Source of the DNA: Pseudanabaena sp. PCC 6802
GTDB taxonomy: Bacteria; Cyanobacteriota; Cyanobacteriia; Pseudanabaenales; Pseudanabaenaceae
Assembly (NCBI RefSeq): GCF_000332175.1
Contig: NZ_KB235910.1
Location: forward strand, 124,001 to 188,000
Length of the DNA: 64,000 nt
Reading direction: 5' to 3'
Under the pieces are notes generated by a model. The model was given only the letters and a program-made list of their open reading frames with translations. It ran no database searches and was not told the DNA's origin. Numbering within the stretch: position 1 is the stretch's first letter; every line of letters begins with the position of its first letter. Positions 1-8,450 of the stretch are shown here, piece after piece. The translations under genes were made by a program, and so were the position numbers.

Positions 1-171
1 CCTCTGGAAAGCGCCGCCACGTTAGGCATATTGCGCGCGTTTAAGCTTTACAAACCCGCACGTCAAAATGCCAATTTCCTAGAAGTTCAACACTTTGGCA
101 ATGTCATGATGCAGAGGCTTCTAAGGGCGGTTGGCATGAATAAATTAGTAGAAGAGGGGAATCCCAATTGA
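1..171 (+). CDS. C-terminal fragment of an unidentified protein
   Basis: An open frame enters from the left edge and stops with TGA at 169-171, giving 56 residues of a C-terminus. It contains LGILRAFKLYKPARQ and ends in KLVEEGNPN, with no stop codon in frame. I do not recognise the family, so no function is given. The start lies outside the window. It is followed by dispersed repeats rather than by a close downstream gene, so it is probably the last gene of its transcript. Confidence 0.55.
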   Translation, partial: PLESAATLGILRAFKLYKPARQNANFLEVQHFGNVMMQRLLRAVGMNKLVEEGNPN

Positions 172-190
172 AGCAAGATTGCCTGACGAC

Positions 191-233
191 TGGAAGTTGC
201 GGCTACACAAATAAAGTCCGCGAAGGCGGACTT
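191..233 (+). repeat. Dispersed repeat with AGTCCGCG..CGGACT hairpin
   Basis: A short palindrome (AGTCCGCGAAGGCGGACT, 215-232) is preceded by a GTTGCGGCTACACAAA-like arm. The reverse complement of the whole unit recurs at 47878-47928, and a more diverged form lies near 43205-43285. It has no coding potential of its own and belongs to a dispersed intergenic repeat family. Confidence 0.6.
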
Positions 234-301
234 CAAACCCTAAGATTGCAACGAGTTACAAACTCACCTTACGCGGAAGATCCCGAAACCCTCACCCCTA
301 G

Positions 302-324
302 CCCCTCTCCCTCAGGGAGAGGGG
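302..324. repeat. Perfect hairpin CCCCTCTCC/GGAGAGGGG
   Basis: Perfect 9-bp arms separate a CTCAG-type loop between the unknown gene fragment and the convergent kinase gene. There is no T-run after it, so it is more likely a short palindromic repeat than an intrinsic terminator, although it could fold in RNA from either strand. Confidence 0.5.
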
Positions 325-416
325 AACAGAACCAGAGCGGGGGCTACGCCCCTGCGACCCTTATTTATAGAGGGTACGTATAGGTTAAAGGAGATAAGGA
401 TTCCGCGTAACATCAG

Positions 417-2762
417 TTACGAACAACCATTACGCTTGTAAAAGCGAGCGGGGTAGAACTGATTTGAACTCAGTTGCTCGTTGCGATAGTCAGCACATTT
501 CAAGATTTCATTTACCCGATTAGCAACTCTACGGAAAGATGTATAATCAGGCTCTTCACCTTGTCCGTATCGAGCTTCCTTCTGGATATCAGCAGGTACT
601 TTCAGTAGCGTTTTTGCAACCAACTCGCGCTCCGGTTGCGACAGGTTTGGTGAAATGTAGACCCCAGCGGGCGGGACTGGGATATCCTCATTCCGGGGTT
701 TAATAATTCTGAATATTGGCTTGCGCTCGCCAGGATTGGGGCTGACAGGAACATCAACATCCGGGGAGGTGGTGCGATCGCCTGAGGCCGTTTCCGATCT
801 ATCCTGCCTTACCTGTGGTGCAGATGAATTGCGACGAAAGATCGAATCTTCCCGACCCACACCTACATCTGCTACACCAGATTTGACCTTATCAGAAATT
901 TCTCTGGGTGAGTTGTCATAGCTTGCTTGTAGGGCTGTGCCGTAGAGATGGAAAAGCGGTATGTAGAAAGCTTGCGGACTGTCAAAGTTGCCAAGTGCAA
1001 TTTTGAGACTGGGATTTTCCACAATGTCATCAAATTTTTGAATGGGACTGTCTGCCCTAACGAAAAAGACTGCTTCAGATGGTTTGCGCTCTGGGTTCGA
1101 TCTGGCTGCATATGTATATCCATTGTCCTGCGCTACAATCGAAAGCGTTGGTAAAAATGTAAATGCGATATCCCATTCTTTGTTGGCAAGCTTCTGCTTG
1201 ACTTCGTTAATTGCTTGCTGTCCGCCTCTAATAGAAACCGTTGAAATTTCGTAACCGACATCATTACCCATCTCATTTTTGAGAAACTGTTCCAAGGCTT
1301 TGTAGTTATCCTTCGTCAAGTTTCTAGTCGTAATTACACCAATCGTGAGCTTGCGATCGCCACCAGCATCAACTAACTTCGTTGCTGCTGGAGTGGGAAG
1401 TATTTGGTTAACGATTGGGAAACCAGCTACTCTTAGCCCAAACACTGTTCCCCCAGCTATGAGCGCAAGGGCTCCAGCCGCGATCGCCAATCGCTTTAAC
1501 CCACGCCGCTGAAGTTTAGCAGGTGATGACAAAGGTTGACTGGGAGGAAATCCCGACTGAGAGACTGGCTGGGAAATGCCTGGCGTAGCTGGCAGTGGCT
1601 GAGCGTTCCCACTGTAATGGATGTTAGCTGGTGGTGTTAAGGGTGATGTGGAGCGATTACTATGACCGGGCGACTGGGCTGTTTTTGCATTAGTAGAATG
1701 TACTGCTGCAGCTTCAGTGGGATCAAAGGCTTGACCAGAAACTATTGTAGATTCAGAAACTATGGTAGGCTCAGAAGTCTGACTGGCAACTACGGTTGGC
1801 TGCGAGATATAATTTTCCGACGGGGATGATGCGGAATATCTAGCATTGGCTGATATCCGCAGGTTAGGCGGTACGGAGTTAGGAGTTTTCAGAGTTGGCT
1901 CTCCAGCAAAAGATGCCTTTGCTCTCACCAGGACAGGAGAAATTTGTTCCAGGGCTTGCAGCACTTCGGTGGCCGATTGATAGCGATCCCTAAAATGAGT
2001 TTTTACCATTTTGGCGAGGATGGCTGATAGCTCGGGACTGACTTTGGCAAAATGCTGCCACACAAATTCTCCAGTTTGTTCGTCCTCTTGAAGTTGGCTG
2101 GGGAGCATTCCTGTCAGTCCTTGAATGCCTACAATACCTAGGGAATAAATATCGCTATTGAGCTTTGGCCTGCCCTGTCCTTGCTCGGCTGCCATATAGC
2201 CAAACGTGCCAATTACATTGGTAGCGGTTACGAGCGGTGCACTTGTTCCAGTTTGCATTTTCAACCGCTTCACGGCTCCAAAGTCAATCAATACTAACTT
2301 GCCATCTGCTTGACGGCGAATAATATTATCGGGTTTGACATCGCGATGAATGACACCTTGGCTGTGGACGAAACTTAAAATTGAGAGAACCTCTTTGAGC
2401 ATCTGAATTACCTGAGGCTCTGTCCAACGATTCCCCAGTGCCATTTCTACTCGTAAGGGATATCCTTCTATGTACTCTCGGACAAGATAAAATTCCCCTT
2501 CCTGCTCAAAGTCATCGATTAGCCGTGGAATCCGGTCGTGATCGCTCAATTGTCTTAAGGCATCGACCTCCCGTTTGAAAAGAGTTCTAAAGGTCGATAT
2601 GCTATTGGGATCTGTATGCATGGGATGCATATGTTTAATTGCATACTTGGGGCTACCTGGTAGGGTCATATCTTCAGCAATATAGGTTAAGCCCATACCG
2701 CCCGTTCCCAGTGCTTTAATAATTCTGTAGCGTTCGTTTAAAATCTGTCCGATCGCGGCCAT
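417..2762 (-). CDS. Ser/Thr protein kinase fused to a PhnD-like substrate-binding domain
   Basis: The 781-residue protein begins with a complete Hanks-type kinase domain: glycine loop GTGGMG at 19-24, ATP lysine K43, catalytic HRDVKPDN from 139 and DFG at 160-162. A Pro/Ser/Thr-rich linker follows (about 290-420), then one hydrophobic segment (about 424-446, AIAAGALALIAGG). The remainder (about 468-775) starts RKLTIGVITTRN and resembles periplasmic binding proteins of phosphate/phosphonate transporters (PhnD-like). A low-complexity insert rich in Arg, Ser and Pro interrupts this second domain. Topology suggests a cytoplasmic kinase with an external sensor domain. The kinase call is secure; the ligand is unknown. 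Confidence 0.9.
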   Translation of the reverse strand: MAAIGQILNERYRIIKALGTGGMGLTYIAEDMTLPGSPKYAIKHMHPMHTDPNSISTFRTLFKREVDALRQLSDHDRIPRLIDDFEQEGEFYLVREYIEGYPLRVEMALGNRWTEPQVIQMLKEVLSILSFVHSQGVIHRDVKPDNIIRRQADGKLVLIDFGAVKRLKMQTGTSAPLVTATNVIGTFGYMAAEQGQGRPKLNSDIYSLGIVGIQGLTGMLPSQLQEDEQTGEFVWQHFAKVSPELSAILAKMVKTHFRDRYQSATEVLQALEQISPVLVRAKASFAGEPTLKTPNSVPPNLRISANARYSASSPSENYISQPTVVASQTSEPTIVSESTIVSGQAFDPTEAAAVHSTNAKTAQSPGHSNRSTSPLTPPANIHYSGNAQPLPATPGISQPVSQSGFPPSQPLSSPAKLQRRGLKRLAIAAGALALIAGGTVFGLRVAGFPIVNQILPTPAATKLVDAGGDRKLTIGVITTRNLTKDNYKALEQFLKNEMGNDVGYEISTVSIRGGQQAINEVKQKLANKEWDIAFTFLPTLSIVAQDNGYTYAARSNPERKPSEAVFFVRADSPIQKFDDIVENPSLKIALGNFDSPQAFYIPLFHLYGTALQASYDNSPREISDKVKSGVADVGVGREDSIFRRNSSAPQVRQDRSETASGDRTTSPDVDVPVSPNPGERKPIFRIIKPRNEDIPVPPAGVYISPNLSQPERELVAKTLLKVPADIQKEARYGQGEEPDYTSFRRVANRVNEILKCADYRNEQLSSNQFYPARFYKRNGCS

Positions 2763-3156
2763 GACTGCACCTCAACTTAATACTCAGGTGTGTATGCAAT
2801 CAAAATTTACGTGTTTGGAACTCGTGGTGCAGTGACAGAAATCCCGTGCAGAATAAGATCTGCATCACACCCCGATCTTAGCAGCTTATTTTCTGGCTGG
2901 AGATTATACCAAATTGCTCGCAAATTTTCTGATAGATAAGGCACAGCAGTTTTGGTCACATCTGCACTAGAGTCAGAATTGTCTAAACCACAACCCCTCA
3001 CAGACAACTCCAGGTGGGGGGGTTTTTTGTACCCTGCTGTGCCACGCAGAGAGTAGCATACTTTTGCAAATTTGCAAATTAATCAAGTTAGATTATCAGA
3101 TTGCCGCGATCGCTGCTAAATCTTAACTAATCTTAACTATCTCAACTAAATTAAAT
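2763..3156. other. Intergenic region between divergent genes
   Basis: This 394-bp stretch separates the kinase (minus) from the PPOX gene (plus) and must hold both promoters. A short palindrome, TTTGCAAATTTGCAAA, lies at about 3063-3078, upstream of the PPOX gene. A C/G-rich run (about 3012-3022) precedes it. No convincing small gene was found. Confidence 0.4.
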
Positions 3157-3711
3157 ATGGCTAAGTTCTATCCCTACTTAACCCCCGAACTGCGAGAGTT
3201 TATCGTGCAGCAGCATATTTTTTTTGTTGCCACCGCACCGCAGCAAGGTCGCATAAACCTTTCTCCTAAGGGGATCGATACTTTGCGCTGCCTGAGCGAT
3301 CACGCTCTTGCGTACCTTGACCTTACGGGTAGCGGCAACGAAACCTCCGCGCACGTGCAGGAAAACGGACGCATAACCATGATGTTTTGTAGTTTCACTG
3401 CACAACCGCTGATTTTGCGCCTCTACGGTCAAGGGCACATTTACAGACCTCGCGATGCCGAATGGCCTCAGATGTACGATCTATTCCCCGCTACACCCGG
3501 TGCCAGGCAGATAATCAGTATTGACATTGAAAGCGTCCAAACCTCCTGCGGTTTTGGCGTACCGCTGTACGACTATGCGGGCGAACGCGAAATGCTGACC
3601 GCATGGGCGCAGGGAAAAGGCGATCTTGGCTTGCAGGAATATTGGAGCAGCAAAAATCAATTCAGTATTGATGGGTTACCGACCAATTTGCTGAAGAATG
3701 GGTCGAATTGA
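3157..3711 (+). CDS. Pyridoxamine 5'-phosphate oxidase-family (PPOX) flavoprotein
   Basis: A 184-residue protein of the split-barrel FMN-binding family. The N-terminus (YPYLTPELREFIVQQHIFFVATAP) and the following INLSPKG match the opening strands of this group, which binds FMN or F420 and includes general stress proteins. The family covers many redox activities, so the substrate cannot be predicted and this should not be read as PdxH itself. The ATG at 3157 gives a full-length protein. It ends 3 bp before the convergent wbuC-like gene. Confidence 0.75.
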   Translation: MAKFYPYLTPELREFIVQQHIFFVATAPQQGRINLSPKGIDTLRCLSDHALAYLDLTGSGNETSAHVQENGRITMMFCSFTAQPLILRLYGQGHIYRPRDAEWPQMYDLFPATPGARQIISIDIESVQTSCGFGVPLYDYAGEREMLTAWAQGKGDLGLQEYWSSKNQFSIDGLPTNLLKNGSN

Positions 3712-3713
3712 CT

Positions 3714-4208
3714 TTATTGTGAGGAGCGATCGCTGAAGTACCCCGTCCAAAGCCGTACTAAGGCTGCTGCCTCTGCCGTACCCTCCAGAGGGAAATGCGG
3801 TAGGAAGTCTTTATCTGAGGCGGCTTCGTAGGGGCCTTCCTTAATTTCTAGAATCGCTGTGTCTGGCTGTAGAGCTACCAGGGTATGATAGACTCCCTCC
3901 GCCAGTTCCAATCCCCACGGATCGCCACCCACGCGGAAATATTCCTCCACATTTCCGGTTTCATCTAGAATCAGCAGCCCTAGCTCTCCTCTGAGCACTG
4001 CAAATAGCTCGAACCCATTTCTGCCTGCTACTCGACGATGACAGTGGGGGCGCACGTAGGTGCCTGGTTGCAGCACGTTGACGAAGCGCTGCACCCGATC
4101 GGTTAGTTGGTGGAGGTTATGGTTTTGGCGCAAGCGCGGATTTAAGCGAGCTTGCTCGCCCGCGCGATCGAGCAGAGATTGGGTTAGGAGTGCGATTGGG
4201 TTTTCCAT
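3714..4208 (-). CDS. WbuC-family cupin protein
   Basis: A 164-residue protein with the WbuC arrangement: an N-terminal Arg/Asn-rich segment (ARLNPRLRQNHNLHQ), then a cupin barrel with the metal-binding type motif PHCHRR at about 54-59 and a strand pair around FAVLRGELGLLILD. WbuC proteins are small metal-binding cupins found near polysaccharide genes in some bacteria; their reaction is unsettled. No sugar-biosynthesis genes adjoin it here. The gene converges on the PPOX gene with a 2-bp gap. Confidence 0.75.
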   Translation of the reverse strand: MENPIALLTQSLLDRAGEQARLNPRLRQNHNLHQLTDRVQRFVNVLQPGTYVRPHCHRRVAGRNGFELFAVLRGELGLLILDETGNVEEYFRVGGDPWGLELAEGVYHTLVALQPDTAILEIKEGPYEAASDKDFLPHFPLEGTAEAAALVRLWTGYFSDRSSQ

Positions 4209-4215
4209 AAGTAGC

Positions 4216-4353
4216 TTAATTTTGCTCCAACCAACTCGATAAATCCTCTGGTGCAGTAAAATCCAACAAGGCTCCTGCGCTGGGTATGAGCCATTGCACG
4301 AATTGACGGGGAGATTGCTCGGCCAGGTACTTGCAGAGGTTATCGACAGGCAT
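4216..4353 (-). pseudogene. Collapsed remnant of a DUF4351/Rpn-like protein
   Basis: A 45-codon open frame with an ATG at 4353 and TAA at 4216. The first part, MPVDNLCKYLAEQSPRQFV, resembles the start of cyanobacterial DUF4351 proteins (Rpn-type nuclease-like). The end, LLDFTAPEDLSSWLEQN, resembles their C-terminal helix. The roughly 200 residues normally between them are absent, which suggests an internal deletion that kept the frame. It lies 7 bp from the wbuC-like gene on the same strand. The family match is from memory of the pattern; a short real protein is possible. Confidence 0.4.
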
Positions 4354-4549
4354 GGTGATACTTTAGCAAAGTTCAGCGCGATCGCAAGGATGAATTATAG
4401 CAGTAAAGAGCTAGTCGTAGCGATCGCCAGTTTTTTGCGGTGTCGCAAGAAGAGTATTTAACCCAAATCCCATCTCACATCCGAAGAAGAACCACTTGCA
4501 ATCTACATTGCTACAATGTTTTTTAAGTATGTGGCGTGAGTAAACAGTT

Positions 4550-6016
4550 ATGTTGTGGCAACCAATAGAAGATTTACCACTAGATTGGCAAAATTTAGCA
4601 AGTTCTGAATTGCCACCTCTTGTAACTGTTTGGGATGAGCAAGCAGATCGTCTGCGTCAATCTGGAGAATTTCGGGCTTTCAATGAGAAGCTACGTAGAG
4701 AAATAGCAATTGAAACTGGGATAATTGAGCGTCTATATACAATAGATCGTGGTATTACTCGCTTACTAATTGAGCAGGGGATTAATGAAGCACTAATTCC
4801 TCATGGAACTACGGATCGTCCGGTTAAGCAAGTGGTTTCCCTTATTAAAGATCAAGAAGCTGCAATTGAAGGATTGTTTGATTTTGTAGGTGGACAGAGG
4901 ACACTATCAACTTCTTATATTAAGCAGTTGCATCAACTGCTAACTCAGAGCCAAGACAGCACAGAAGCCTTAGATCCAATTACAGAGAGGATATTTCGTG
5001 TTTCTTTAATCAAAGGCGACTGGAAACATCAACCCAATAATCCTTTGCGACCAGATGGTTCTGTTCATGAATACTGCCCTCCAGAGCAGGTCACATCCGA
5101 GATGGATACACTAATTGCGTTACATCACCAACATCGCGATCGGAAAGTTCCTCCTGAAATTGAAGCTGCATGGTTACATCATCGCTTTACACAAATTCAC
5201 CCATTTCAAGATGGGAATGGTCGTGTTGCTCGTTGTTTAGCAAGTCTAGTATTTATTCAGGCTAGTTGGTTCCCTTTGATTCTTACTCGTGACGATCGAG
5301 CAGTCTATATAGCGGCTTTGGAAGAAGCAGATCGAGGTAATCTATCTAGTCTGATTAATCTCTTCGCCAAGAGTCAAAAGCAAGCTTTCTTAAAGAGCCT
5401 TGGATTATCGGAGCAAGTCTTATCAGAGGCGCGGCGCACTCAAGTGGTCATTTCCTCCATAGCTGAAAAATTAAAGCGAAATCAATCAGCATCTATTCAG
5501 GAAAGATGTAATAAAGCAGAAAACTTTGCTTCCAGTTTGTTTGATATAGCTCTTGTTCGTCTACAAGAGGTTGCTGATGAAATTAAGCTATCTGTCCAGA
5601 ATTTTGTAGATGATGCCCAAGTTTTTACAGTTTTTGCTGCTGCTGGTGGTACTCACTCATATTACCATCGCTACCAAGTTGTGGAAACAGCTAAGCAGTT
5701 GGGGTACTTTGCCAATCTTCGTAACTACCATTCGTGGATTCAATTAGTTATTGATGTAGAGACATCAACTACGCTTCTTTTTTCGTTTCATGTTCTAGGA
5801 CATGAATATCGAGGATTACTTGTATGCACTGCGTGTGCTTACCATAGAGATGACTCTGAAGAAGGTGAGCGTAATATTAGTGATATTCAGTCTTTGACAG
5901 ATTCTCCATTCCAGTTTTCCTACGCGGATGAAGAAGAGAATTTAGTGGAACGTTTCAAACAATGGTTAGAAGATGTAATTGTGACTGGTTTAGAGTATTG
6001 GAATAAGAGCATTTAA
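4550..6016 (+). CDS. Fic-domain protein (putative AMP-transferase)
   Basis: A 488-residue protein with the complete Fic signature HPFQDGNGRVAR at 217-228. The invariant His is the general base and the Asp/Asn/Arg residues bind nucleotide phosphates. Fic proteins usually transfer AMP from ATP to a protein Ser, Thr or Tyr. The N-terminus includes a segment (IERLYTIDRGITRLLIEQGI) common in long stand-alone Fic proteins. The C-terminal 200 residues are uncharacterised. The gene is relatively AT-rich compared with its neighbours, which may mark acquired DNA. No antitoxin-sized partner lies next to it. Confidence 0.85.
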   Translation: MLWQPIEDLPLDWQNLASSELPPLVTVWDEQADRLRQSGEFRAFNEKLRREIAIETGIIERLYTIDRGITRLLIEQGINEALIPHGTTDRPVKQVVSLIKDQEAAIEGLFDFVGGQRTLSTSYIKQLHQLLTQSQDSTEALDPITERIFRVSLIKGDWKHQPNNPLRPDGSVHEYCPPEQVTSEMDTLIALHHQHRDRKVPPEIEAAWLHHRFTQIHPFQDGNGRVARCLASLVFIQASWFPLILTRDDRAVYIAALEEADRGNLSSLINLFAKSQKQAFLKSLGLSEQVLSEARRTQVVISSIAEKLKRNQSASIQERCNKAENFASSLFDIALVRLQEVADEIKLSVQNFVDDAQVFTVFAAAGGTHSYYHRYQVVETAKQLGYFANLRNYHSWIQLVIDVETSTTLLFSFHVLGHEYRGLLVCTACAYHRDDSEEGERNISDIQSLTDSPFQFSYADEEENLVERFKQWLEDVIVTGLEYWNKSI

Positions 6017-6033
6017 GTGTAGTAGAAAGCTAT

Positions 6034-6136
6034 TATAGCTATAGCCAACAGGCTTAGGACGGGGTGCAGGGGTTCCACCCCTGCGGGGGGGCGCAGCCCC
6101 CACACCCCCTGTCCTAACAGATCTGTCTATGGCTAT
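6034..6136 (+). repeat. Dispersed ~100-bp palindromic element, copy 1
   Basis: The unit begins TATAGCTATAGCCAACAGGC, runs through GC-rich inverted blocks (CAGGGGT..ACCCCTG, TGGGGGC-type..GCCCCCA) and ends ATGGCTATA. Near-identical copies lie at 18758 (inverted), 25570 and 39578, with diverged ones at 26735 and 46492. It lies 17 bp after the Fic gene stop and before the narB stop, between convergent genes. It has no coding capacity and is probably a non-autonomous MITE/REP-like element. Confidence 0.8.
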
Positions 6137-6186
6137 ACATGGGAAACAAGGCAGCACAATTGGGGCGGCGAGTTGTGGCGCGCAAT

Positions 6187-8397
6187 TCAGGATGGAGTTT
6201 TTAAGACAGTTAATTCCATCTGAGAGTCAGTCGATGTGGATTGAACCGCAGCGGTTTTAAGTGGAACAAGCTGTACTGCGCAGGCTTTGAGTTCGGGTTG
6301 TTTGGAATCAGGGCAGGCTTCCGCATGAGTCAGTACGTTAGCTTCAGCATCATCTGCCCACAGCGCACCCCAATGCATGGGCACAAATACAGTGCCTGGT
6401 GCGATGTTTTTGGTCACAACCGCAGGTAAACGTAACTTGCCCCTACGCGATCGCACTTCCACCCATTCTCCATCTGCAATGCCAACTGTTTTAGCATCGC
6501 GGGGATGTACCTCAATAAAAGGGGCTGGATGCATTTTTTGGATTTTGGCAATCCGACCTGTCCGCGTTTGAGTGTGCCAGTGTCCGTACAAACGCCCTAC
6601 AGTAAGCACAAAAGGGTAATTGGGGTCGGGAGGTTCGGCCAATCCCCGCGAATGATACGCCGCAAATCTAGCGCGGCCATCGGGCGTATTAAAGTGGAGA
6701 TCGGTATATAGTCGAGAGGTTTCATCTGGGCTGTGGATGTTTTTGTCAGAACACGGCCACTGGAGGGGGCCTTCTTGACTTAAACGCTCGTAGGTAATTC
6801 CAGTTTGATCGCAAGGGCGATCGCGAGTGAATTCGGTAAATTCAGCAAAAACCTGGGCTGCGTCGGTAAATTTAAACCGATCCGCAAATCCCAAACGGCG
6901 ACCGACCTCAGCAAAAACTTCCCAATCGGGACGAGCTTCGCCGGGAGGTTGCCGAAACTGAGGGCATAACGTGACCCTCCGTTCGGAATTGGTCATCATC
7001 CCTGTTTTTTCACTCCATTGTGCCGCTGGTAACAAGACATGGGCGAATTCTGCTGTCTCAGTAGGATAGTAAGCGTCCTGGTAAACTGTAAATGGAGATC
7101 GCAATAAAGCTGCTTTTGTCCGTTCCAAATCAGGCATGCTCACAACCGGATTGGTAGCTGAAATCCAAACGAAACCTACATCTCCAGTTTCCAATCCTAA
7201 AATCATATCCCAAACGGTAAGTCCGGGTTTAGCTGAAATTCTGCCAGGAGGAAGTCCCCATAGTTCTTCCACCTCAGCACGATGTACGGGATTTTTGACC
7301 AGTCGATAACCGGGCAAAATGTGGGAGAGACCGCCAGCTTCCCGACCGCCCATAGCATTAGGTTGTCCTGTTAGCGAAAATGGCCCAGCCCCAGGTTTAC
7401 CAATTTGGGCGGTCATCAGGTGCAAGTTAATCAGGGTACGTACCTTAGCTGTACCTTCGGAGGACTGATTAATTCCCATCGACCAGAGCGAAAGCACCCT
7501 TTGCGATTTTGCCCAATACTGCGCTGCCTTCTCTAGATCGCTAACGGAAATACCGCATGTCTGCGCCACAATTTCCGGATCGTAGTGCGAGATGACTTGG
7601 GCGTAATCGTTAAACCCTTGAGTACATTCATCCATAAAGAGGGTCTCAATATGTCCATCTCGCATCAGAATATGGGCAATACCATTCAGGAGATCGATAT
7701 CTGTACCTGGTTTGATGGCTAAGTGCAGGTCGGCAACTTGAGCTGTTTCAGTGCAACGCGGATCGACTACAATGAGCTTAACGTTGTGATTTTTCTTGTG
7801 GTTCTTGCGGAAGCGATTGAAAATAATGGGATGACACTCAGCGGTATTGGTGCCAATTAAAAACGCACAGTCAGTGAGGTCTAAGTCTTCGTAGCAGCAG
7901 GGCGGGCCATCTGTGCCAAAGCTTTGAGTATAACCCGCCACAGCAGACGACATGCAAAGTCTGGAGTTGGCATCAAAGTTGTTAGTACCCAAACAGCCTT
8001 TTAAAAGCTTTTGCGCGACATAGTAATCTTGGGTTTGAAATTGTCCCGACCCGTACATGCAAATGGCATCTGCTCCTTGTGTAAATCGCACGGTTTGAAT
8101 GCGTGCCACAATACAATTGAGAGCTTCATCCCAACTGACTTGTCGAAATGGTTCATCTAGGGAATCTCTCATCATGGGATGTAGAAGGCGGCTCTTGTGC
8201 AGAGATTCAGCAATGGTTGCCCCTTTTACGCAAACCATCCCTTCACTAGAGGGGTGAGCGCGATCGCCCCTTACCCGCCAGACTGGCGTTCCTTCTTCAT
8301 CTCGGCTTACTCCCTTACCAGATTCAGCAGGTGGAGATACTTCCAGTCCACACCCAACACCACAATAAGGACACAATGTCTTGAAAGAATCACCCAT
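6187..8397 (-). CDS. narB: Ferredoxin-dependent assimilatory nitrate reductase NarB
   Basis: This 736-residue molybdoenzyme reduces nitrate to nitrite with electrons from ferredoxin in the cytoplasm. The N-terminal [4Fe-4S] site has the pattern CPYCGVGC (C9, C12, C16) plus C56. The rest is the bis-MGD molybdopterin oxidoreductase fold, including GTNTAECHP and a C-terminal molydopterin dinucleotide-binding domain with GRLYGHWHT. Length fits cyanobacterial NarB. It is the last gene of the minus-strand nitrate cluster, 53 bp after nrtC, so it is probably co-transcribed and NtcA-controlled. Confidence 0.96.
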   Translation of the reverse strand: MGDSFKTLCPYCGVGCGLEVSPPAESGKGVSRDEEGTPVWRVRGDRAHPSSEGMVCVKGATIAESLHKSRLLHPMMRDSLDEPFRQVSWDEALNCIVARIQTVRFTQGADAICMYGSGQFQTQDYYVAQKLLKGCLGTNNFDANSRLCMSSAVAGYTQSFGTDGPPCCYEDLDLTDCAFLIGTNTAECHPIIFNRFRKNHKKNHNVKLIVVDPRCTETAQVADLHLAIKPGTDIDLLNGIAHILMRDGHIETLFMDECTQGFNDYAQVISHYDPEIVAQTCGISVSDLEKAAQYWAKSQRVLSLWSMGINQSSEGTAKVRTLINLHLMTAQIGKPGAGPFSLTGQPNAMGGREAGGLSHILPGYRLVKNPVHRAEVEELWGLPPGRISAKPGLTVWDMILGLETGDVGFVWISATNPVVSMPDLERTKAALLRSPFTVYQDAYYPTETAEFAHVLLPAAQWSEKTGMMTNSERRVTLCPQFRQPPGEARPDWEVFAEVGRRLGFADRFKFTDAAQVFAEFTEFTRDRPCDQTGITYERLSQEGPLQWPCSDKNIHSPDETSRLYTDLHFNTPDGRARFAAYHSRGLAEPPDPNYPFVLTVGRLYGHWHTQTRTGRIAKIQKMHPAPFIEVHPRDAKTVGIADGEWVEVRSRRGKLRLPAVVTKNIAPGTVFVPMHWGALWADDAEANVLTHAEACPDSKQPELKACAVQLVPLKTAAVQSTSTDSQMELTVLKTPS

Positions 8398-8450
8398 CTA
8401 AATATTTTCTCAAGCAATTCAAAAGTTCATGAATTAGGTAGCGACTTATA

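Noticed and set aside
2807-3007. 66-codon frame between kinase and PPOX genes
   Set aside because: No recognisable family, odd composition and overlap with the likely promoters.
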